Positions 24,485 to 29,308 of a stretch of 29,308 bases of DNA are shown in pieces; position 1 is the first letter of the stretch; every line of letters starts with the position of its first letter. The stretch is taken from contig JAEWVC010000024.1 of assembly GCA_023459275.1 (NCBI GenBank), positions 1 through 29,308 of the forward strand, given 5' to 3'. The notes under the pieces are model-generated. The model saw only the letters and a program-made list of their open reading frames with translations, searched no databases and was not told the origin of the DNA. This DNA comes from Bacillota bacterium (GTDB taxonomy: Bacteria; Bacillota; Clostridia; Christensenellales; Aristaeellaceae). The position numbers and the translations under genes are program-made.

Positions 24485-25764
24485 TGGATTATGAAGCATT
24501 GATGCACAAGGAAGTGCTGCCGGCTTTGGGCTGTACGGAGCCCGTCGCCGTGGCGTATGCCGCGGCATGGGCGCGTAAAACGCTGGGATGCGCGGTGGAG
24601 CGCCTGGAGGTGCTGGGAAGCCGCAACATCCTGAAAAATGCCATGAGCGTGGGGATCCCCGGCAGCGATATGGCCGGGCTGCCTATCGCGGCCGCTCTTG
24701 GCGCGCTGGCCGGGCGGACGGATGTGGGGCTGGAGGTGCTGTGCGACGTAGCTCCGGAAGACGTGGCGGCCGGCAAGCGCATGATTGACGAAGGCCGGAT
24801 TGCGGTCAGGCAAAAGCAGGACGTAGAACCCCTGTATATCGAAGTGCGCGCATATGGGGAGGGGCACAATGCCACGGCGGTGATCCGGCGCACACATACG
24901 CACATCACCGATCTTGCCTGCGACGGCATGGTGATCAAGCATGAGGAACTGGAAGCGCCGGGCGCCGCGAAAGGCGACTACGCGGGCATGTCGGTGCATG
25001 ATATCTGGCAGTTCTGCGAAACGGCGCCCCTTGAAAAGCTGCGGTTTTTGAAGGCCGGCATTGAAATGAACCTGGCCGTGGCGCAGGAAGGCCTGCCGGG
25101 GGGGTACGGCATGTCGGTGGGCTACAACATTGCCAGCGCAGGGAAAGCAAACGGCATTTTGGGGTCCGATATCGGCACCTGTGCGGTGGCCACAACGGCT
25201 GCGGCCTGTGATGCGCGGATGGCCGGGGCAAAGCTGCCGGTGATGAGCGTGGCGGGAAGCGGGAATCAGGGCCTGGTATGCCTGCTGCCCGTGGCGGTCT
25301 TCGCCCAAAAAAGCGGTGTGGGGGAAGAAAGGCTTTTACGCGCGGCGGCCTTGTCCGTATTGATGACCGTGCATATCAAGCGGGGCATCGGGCGCCTGAG
25401 CGCGCTGTGCGGCTGCGGCATCGCGGCGGCGGTGGGCGCCTCCTGCGGTATCCTCTATGTGCTGGGCGGCAATGAAAAACAGGTGGAATACGCCGTTAAG
25501 AATATGGTGGCAAACATCACCGGGATGGTTTGCGACGGCGCAAAATCCGGCTGCGCCGTGAAGGTGGCTACCGCCGTCAGCGCCGCGGTGCAGTGCGCCG
25601 TGCTGGCCATCAACAATGTGTATGCGCCTGATATCGACGGCATCGTGGACAGCGATGTGGAAAAGACCATCGAGAATCTGGGAAGTGTGGGCCGGGACGG
25701 CATGGCGCAGACGGACCAATTGATCCTGGACTTGATGACCAGCAAGGTGGGCGGCGCATCTTAA
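24484..25764 (+). CDS. L-cysteine desulfidase family protein (CyuA/YhaM, UPF0597)
   Basis: A 426-residue protein of the family that includes L-cysteine desulfidase, which breaks L-cysteine into sulfide, ammonia and pyruvate using an oxygen-sensitive iron-sulfur cluster. Conserved cysteines are seen at C17 (GCTEPVA), C309/C311 (LCGCGIAAAVGAS) and C350/C357 (MVCDGAKSGCA). The fold is related to the L-serine dehydratase alpha chain, so another amino acid substrate is possible. Its ATG overlaps the TAA of the response regulator by one base (TAATG), with GGAGGG upstream, implying coupled translation. A strong terminator follows. Confidence 0.88.
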   Translation: MDYEALMHKEVLPALGCTEPVAVAYAAAWARKTLGCAVERLEVLGSRNILKNAMSVGIPGSDMAGLPIAAALGALAGRTDVGLEVLCDVAPEDVAAGKRMIDEGRIAVRQKQDVEPLYIEVRAYGEGHNATAVIRRTHTHITDLACDGMVIKHEELEAPGAAKGDYAGMSVHDIWQFCETAPLEKLRFLKAGIEMNLAVAQEGLPGGYGMSVGYNIASAGKANGILGSDIGTCAVATTAAACDARMAGAKLPVMSVAGSGNQGLVCLLPVAVFAQKSGVGEERLLRAAALSVLMTVHIKRGIGRLSALCGCGIAAAVGASCGILYVLGGNEKQVEYAVKNMVANITGMVCDGAKSGCAVKVATAVSAAVQCAVLAINNVYAPDIDGIVDSDVEKTIENLGSVGRDGMAQTDQLILDLMTSKVGGAS

Positions 25765-25781
25765 TCCATTTATCATAAGCG

Positions 25782-25832
25782 GCCCCCTTTCGGCCCGGCT
25801 TTTGCGCCGCGGCGGGAAGGGGGCTTTTTTTT
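25782..25832 (+). terminator. Terminator of the sensor/cysteine desulfidase operon
   Basis: GCCCCCTT (25782-25789) pairs with AAGGGGGC (25817-25824), with a GC-rich inner segment, followed by eight T. Confidence 0.85.
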
Positions 25833-25857
25833 GCTGCGGTGAAGATGCCTGGAAAGA

Positions 25858-25897
25858 GTCATCATTTGCGCATACGGGATGTCATGTTTGCCACATG
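25858..25897 (+). promoter_or_regulatory. Tandem direct repeats, candidate response-regulator site B
   Basis: GTCATCATTTGCGCATA (25858) and GTCATGTTTGCCACATG (25881) start exactly 23 bp apart. The second matches site A copy 1 at 14 of 17 positions. The second copy lies 35-37 bp before the -10 box, the same geometry as at 21546-21610. The second copy also contains the small palindrome CATGT-TTGCC-ACATG. Confidence 0.7.
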
Positions 25898-25915
25898 TAA
25901 CAACGGGGCCCGCGT

Positions 25916-25923
25916 TATACAAT
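25916..25923 (+). promoter_or_regulatory. -10 region of the second sugar ABC operon
   Basis: TATACAAT can be read as TATACA (25916) or TACAAT (25918). No acceptable -35 hexamer exists at 17 bp, consistent with activator dependence. A small leader hairpin, TGCGCG/CGCGCA (25942-25959), follows. Confidence 0.55.
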
Positions 25924-25981
25924 AAAAACATCACAAAAGGCTGCGCGGTCAATCGCGCAAGTCAAAAAGGAGGAGCGTTCC

Positions 25982-27217
25982 ATGAAAAAGATACTGGCAA
26001 CCGTTCTGGCTCTTTGCCTGCTGCTTGGCGCCGGCGCGGCGCTGGCGGAAACAAAGGTCGAGTTCTTCCAGCAGAAGATGGAAGAAGGGCCCCAGCGCGC
26101 TTATGCGCAGGTGATCGAAAAGTTTGCCGCGGAAAATCCCGATATCGTAATCGAGCTCAACACCGTTCCGGATGCCGGCACCGTGCTGATGCAGCGGATT
26201 TCCACAGGGGATATCCCGCCCATCTTCTCCGATTATCCCACCCAGGTCCAGTTCAAGCAAAAGATCGCCAACGGGTATATCGAGTGCCTGGAAGGCCAGG
26301 AATTCCTTTCCCGCGTCAATCCCGGCATGCTCAAGCTGGCTATGAACACCGACGGCCAGTCCTATGCGCTGCCCCTGAGCCAGAACTATATGGCGGTCTT
26401 CTACAACCTGGACCTCTTTGCCCAGGCCGGCATCACCGAAACGCCCAAGACCTGGGATGAGCTGATTGCCGTGTGCGACAAGCTGGTGGCGGCGAACATC
26501 GTTCCTTTCTCCTTTGGCGACAAGGCGGCGGGCCGCGTGGGCCATTGCTACCAGGCGGTGTCCCAGGCCACCTATCCCGGCATTGTGGACTACCTTGTGA
26601 AGGTGGTCAACAAGGAAGCCACCGTTGCCCAGAACGCCGAACCCTTCAAACTGATCGGCGAAAGGATGCTTCAGCTGCGCACCTACGCCCTGCCTGACCC
26701 CCTGGGGACCGCCGATACCGTGATGTGGGAAAACTTTGCCGCCGGCAAAGCGGCCATGTGCATCACCGGTTCCTATGCCCGCGGCACCATCCTGATCGCC
26801 AATCCCAGCCTCAACCTGGGTGCCTTCCCGGTTCCCGGCGATGTGTATGACGAGAGCCCGCTGCTTACCGGCGTGGATGCCGCGCTGTGCATCAGCGCCG
26901 AAGCCACCGACGAGCAGAAGGCTGCCGGACTGAAGTTCCTGGAGTTCATTTCCCGCCCCGAGAACGCGCAGCTCTGGTCTGATACCGACGGCGCGCCCTC
27001 CTGCATCATGGGCACGACCTATTCCGACCCGCGCCTGTCCCCTGTGATCGAGAAAGCCGCCACCGGCGTTGTGACCGACTGGTACGCCTCCAAGATCAGC
27101 GCGCAGGTGTATAACGAGATCTATCAGGTTGTCCAGGGCTTGCTGCTGGACGGGGATATGGATGCTTACATCGCCGGCCTGGACGAGGCCATTGAATCGG
27201 CTGTAGCCGGCATGTAA
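25982..27217 (+). CDS. Sugar ABC transporter substrate-binding protein (family 1)
   Basis: A 411-residue exported binding protein. The signal peptide ends GAALA|ETK with no lipobox cysteine. The body has the family 1 pattern: NPDIVIELNTVPDAGTVLMQ, YALPLSQNYMAVFYN, TPKTWDELIAVCDKL and a late AAMCITGSYA. It is the first gene of an importer with MalF- and MalG-type permeases downstream and no ATPase. ATG 25982 has AAAAAGGAGG upstream. It is a paralogue of the anchored protein at 21631 and its promoter carries the same tandem repeats, so import and sensing of one ligand are probably linked. Confidence 0.93.
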   Translation: MKKILATVLALCLLLGAGAALAETKVEFFQQKMEEGPQRAYAQVIEKFAAENPDIVIELNTVPDAGTVLMQRISTGDIPPIFSDYPTQVQFKQKIANGYIECLEGQEFLSRVNPGMLKLAMNTDGQSYALPLSQNYMAVFYNLDLFAQAGITETPKTWDELIAVCDKLVAANIVPFSFGDKAAGRVGHCYQAVSQATYPGIVDYLVKVVNKEATVAQNAEPFKLIGERMLQLRTYALPDPLGTADTVMWENFAAGKAAMCITGSYARGTILIANPSLNLGAFPVPGDVYDESPLLTGVDAALCISAEATDEQKAAGLKFLEFISRPENAQLWSDTDGAPSCIMGTTYSDPRLSPVIEKAATGVVTDWYASKISAQVYNEIYQVVQGLLLDGDMDAYIAGLDEAIESAVAGM

Positions 27218-27237
27218 TAGCCAACAGGTGTTTTTCC

Positions 27238-27265
27238 GGGGCGGCATGAAACGTCGTGCCGCCCC
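27238..27265 (+). other. Intercistronic hairpin after the binding-protein gene
   Basis: GGGGCGGCA pairs with TGCCGCCCC around a ten-base loop, with no T-run. The position matches the hairpin after the other importer's binding-protein gene (5791). It probably stabilises the upstream message or attenuates the permeases. Confidence 0.6.
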
Positions 27266-27335
27266 CCTTCCAATCCTGCCGGGCGCCGGTGCGGCACGGC
27301 AAGGCGGTACATTCCATGGGAAAGGATGCGGGTAC

Positions 27336-28223
27336 ATGCGCCGGAAACAGTTCAACTCGGATAGGGCCACGTTTCTTATCATCACCATTCCTGCGCTGGC
27401 GCTGTATACGTTTTTTTATATCTACAGCGTGATCATGGGTTTTCTTTACAGCACCACCAACTGGGATGGGCTCGCCCGCTCCTATGACTTCATCGGCCTT
27501 GCCAATTATGTGAAGGTGCTGGGCAACAAGCGCTTTTTTGAATCCACGGGCATCACCATCCGCTACGCGCTGATCATGGTGGCGGGAACAGTGGTGCTGG
27601 GCGTGATCCTTGCGCTCGCCATCAACTCCATCAAACGGTTCAAAACGTTTTTCAAATCGGTGTATTTCTTTCCCGCCATGATCAGCTCCGTTGCCATCGC
27701 GCTGATCTGGGACCAGGTGTATTACCGGGCGCTGCCCACCTTCGCCGCCCTGCTGGGCTTTGGCGAAACCTTCAAATCACCCCTTGGCAGCAAAAGCATG
27801 GCCCTGTACGCGGTGCTGTTTGTAAACCTGTGGCAGGCGCTGGCCATGCCCACGGTGATCTTCCTGGCGGGGCTGCAATCTATACCGGAGGAGCTGTACG
27901 AATCCGCCGTGATCGACGGCGCCAGCATGTGGAACCAGTTCCGCTACGTCACGCTGCCGTATCTGGTGCCCACCATCAGCGTCAATGCCATCCTTGCGCT
28001 CAAGAGTGGTATCACGGCGTTTGACTACGCCTTTGCCCTTACCAGCGGAGGCCCGGCCCGGTCCACCATGCTCATTGGCATCAAAATCTATCAGGATGCG
28101 TTTGGCGATACCCCCAATTTCTGCATTGCCAATACCGAGGCGGTGCTGCTCTTTGCCGTCATTGCCGTGCTGTCGGCCGTGCAGCTGCTCCTGTCCTCCA
28201 GAAGCGGGGTGAACAAGGCATGA
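27336..28223 (+). CDS. Sugar ABC transporter permease, MalF/UgpA type
   Basis: A 295-residue, six-segment permease. The first segment is ~13-35 (TFLIITIPALALYTFF). The coupling loop is ESAVIDGASMWNQFRYVTLP, the carbohydrate-importer EAA motif, and ALTSGGPARSTMLIG follows, typical of this subunit. ATG 27336 has AAAGGATG upstream; the frame is open to 27228, but the earlier codons lie over the hairpin and have a non-membrane, arginine/proline-rich composition. Its stop overlaps the next permease start (ATGA). Confidence 0.92.
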   Translation: MRRKQFNSDRATFLIITIPALALYTFFYIYSVIMGFLYSTTNWDGLARSYDFIGLANYVKVLGNKRFFESTGITIRYALIMVAGTVVLGVILALAINSIKRFKTFFKSVYFFPAMISSVAIALIWDQVYYRALPTFAALLGFGETFKSPLGSKSMALYAVLFVNLWQALAMPTVIFLAGLQSIPEELYESAVIDGASMWNQFRYVTLPYLVPTISVNAILALKSGITAFDYAFALTSGGPARSTMLIGIKIYQDAFGDTPNFCIANTEAVLLFAVIAVLSAVQLLLSSRSGVNKA

Positions 28224-29104
28224 TTTCAACCAAGGCAAATATGGGAAACCATTCCCCGAACAGGATCACGAACCCAGCGGAAAGGCTGCTGTGGCATTCC
28301 CTGCGGAATATTGTACTTGCCATCGGCCTGCTTTTGATTCTTTTTCCCATGTATCTTGTGGTGATCAATTCCTTCAAAACCCTGGAGGAAGCCAGCAAGG
28401 ATTTTTTTGCGTTCCCGAAGCTTATCTCCCTTGACAACGTGCTCACCCTCTTAAAAAGCCAGAATTATTTCCGCTATGTGGGCAACAGCGTGCTGGTCTC
28501 GGCCCTGTCCATGGGCGTGGTGGCCGTGTTTGTGCCCCTTGTCAGCTACGCCATTGCCCGTAACCTGAAAAAGCGGTACTACCGGTTTTTATATGTGTAC
28601 ATGCTCCTGGGCCTTTTTATCCCCTCCCAGGTCATCCTGCTGCCCATTGTCAAACAGATGGCGGCGCTCAAGCTGATGAACCAGTGGGGGCTGATCCTTC
28701 TGTACATTACCTTCAGCTTAACGCGGGGCTCGTTCCTTTTCGTCAACTATATCCGGGCGCTGCCCATTGAAATCGAGGAGGCGGCGCAGATTGACGGCTG
28801 CAGCGTGCTGAAAACGTATTTCCGCATCGTCATCCATCTGATCAAACCCATGATCTCCACGCTGGTGATCATGGACATCCTGTGGTACTGGAACGACTTC
28901 ATGCTTCCTCTGTTCCTTTTGAACAAGTCCCGGGATATGTGGACGCTGCCCCTGTTCCAGTATAATTTCAAAACCGAGTATTCCTTTGACTATCCCATGG
29001 CCTTCACCGCTTATCTGATGGCGCTGCTGCCGGTGCTGGCAATCTACTGCGCCTGCCAGAAGCACATCATCAATGGCCTGACGGCCGGAGCCGTCAAGAG
29101 CTAA
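28220..29104 (+). CDS. Sugar ABC transporter permease, MalG/UgpE type
   Basis: A 294-residue permease with a first membrane segment at ~33-52 (NIVLAIGLLLILFPMYLVV). The coupling loop is EEAAQIDGCSVLKTYFRIVI, and the end IINGLTAGAVKS is characteristic of MalG-type subunits. The ATG overlaps the preceding TGA by 4 bp, indicating coupled translation. With the MalF-type subunit and the binding protein at 25982 it forms one importer; the ATPase must come from elsewhere. Confidence 0.93.
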   Translation: MISTKANMGNHSPNRITNPAERLLWHSLRNIVLAIGLLLILFPMYLVVINSFKTLEEASKDFFAFPKLISLDNVLTLLKSQNYFRYVGNSVLVSALSMGVVAVFVPLVSYAIARNLKKRYYRFLYVYMLLGLFIPSQVILLPIVKQMAALKLMNQWGLILLYITFSLTRGSFLFVNYIRALPIEIEEAAQIDGCSVLKTYFRIVIHLIKPMISTLVIMDILWYWNDFMLPLFLLNKSRDMWTLPLFQYNFKTEYSFDYPMAFTAYLMALLPVLAIYCACQKHIINGLTAGAVKS

Positions 29105-29134
29105 TACTAATTCCAAACATTATTTCGCCGTTGC

Positions 29135-29219
29135 GGCGGTCCTTTTCGCGCGGAAGGTTGGTTTCCTTAAGGAAACCAAGCCGCTGCGCGACCGCCCGTT
29201 CAAATGTTTTGAACGGGCG
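29135..29219. repeat. Nested palindromes after the last permease gene
   Basis: TTGGTTTCCTTAAGGAAACCAA (29158-29179; perfect palindrome, half-site TTGGTTTCCTT) sits inside an outer pairing GGCGGTC (29135-29141)/GACCGCC (29190-29196). Next comes a 12-bp hairpin, CGCCCGTTCAAA-TGT-TTTGAACGGGCG (29193-29219). No T-run follows. It may terminate the operon or be part of a palindromic intergenic repeat. Confidence 0.6.
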
Positions 29220-29308
29220 CCGGCTGTGTCGCCTTCCGCTCAGCGTAGCGCGGCGTTGCCTCGTTTCAGCTCCTTGCCCCGCATCGAAAATCTCTCGCCG
29301 CCATGGAC
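29220..29308. other. Non-coding end of window, resembles the 5S insertion
   Basis: No ORF with a start site. The text TTTCAGCTCCTTGCCCCGCA then TCGAAAATCTCTCGCCGCC loosely matches part of 430-475 inside the split 5S copy. The window ends within it. Confidence 0.35.

Noticed and set aside
25888..25893. TTGCCA as the -35 box for the 25982 operon
   Set aside because: The spacer to the -10 region would be 22 bp. The hexamer is part of the candidate regulator repeat instead.

Overview
The window is a carbohydrate-uptake and catabolism region of a Gram-positive-type anaerobe, most likely a member of Bacillota/Clostridia. The evidence for this is strong AGGAGG ribosome binding sites, LplABC-like importers without their own ATPase, a YesM/YesN-type kinase and AraC-type response regulator, a Cys-type sulfatase (matured anaerobically in such organisms), an oxygen-sensitive cysteine desulfidase family protein, and a GC content that looks to be in the mid-50s %. 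The species cannot be named from the sequence.

Layout: (1) 1-1207 has no protein gene. It holds one full-length 5S rRNA-like gene, a second 5S copy split by a 157-bp insertion, a third 5S fragment, two terminators, and a MITE-like palindromic repeat family. (2) 1208-1960 (-) is a DeoR regulator, divergent from a seven-gene operon at 2250-9086 (+): cytoplasmic sulfatase, BadF/BadG-type sugar kinase, and a NitT/TauT-type ABC importer (binding protein, two permeases, two different ATPases). The two ATPases have complementary defects that leave one canonical and one degenerate ATP site. (3) 17354-9110 (-) is a long operon: zinc-less MDR dehydrogenase, Gfo/Idh/MocA oxidoreductase, SDR, quinone-oxidoreductase-like MDR, LplB/LplC-like permeases, LplA-like binding protein, a terminator, then a DMT/EamA exporter. 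It is divergent from an AraC regulator (17638-18417). (4) 21450-18578 (-) is a URO-D superfamily protein with a zinc-methyltransferase-like motif, then a YesM-type histidine kinase. (5) 21631-25764 (+) is a membrane-anchored binding-protein-like gene, a YesN-type response regulator and an L-cysteine desulfidase family gene. (6) 25982-29104 (+) is a second sugar ABC system (binding protein and two permeases).

How the parts may work together: the anchored protein at 21631 is a paralogue of the transport binding protein at 25982. The promoters of both operons carry two tandem copies of the same ~17-bp element (GTCATGATTGTCCCATG-like), 23 bp apart and about 36 bp upstream of the -10 box. This supports a binding-protein/kinase/response-regulator sensory circuit that controls itself and the transporter. 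The sulfatase operon fits import of a sulfated sugar, desulfation inside the cell, then phosphorylation; that substrate assignment is inference. No ABC ATPase accompanies the two sugar importers, so they probably share an ATPase encoded elsewhere.
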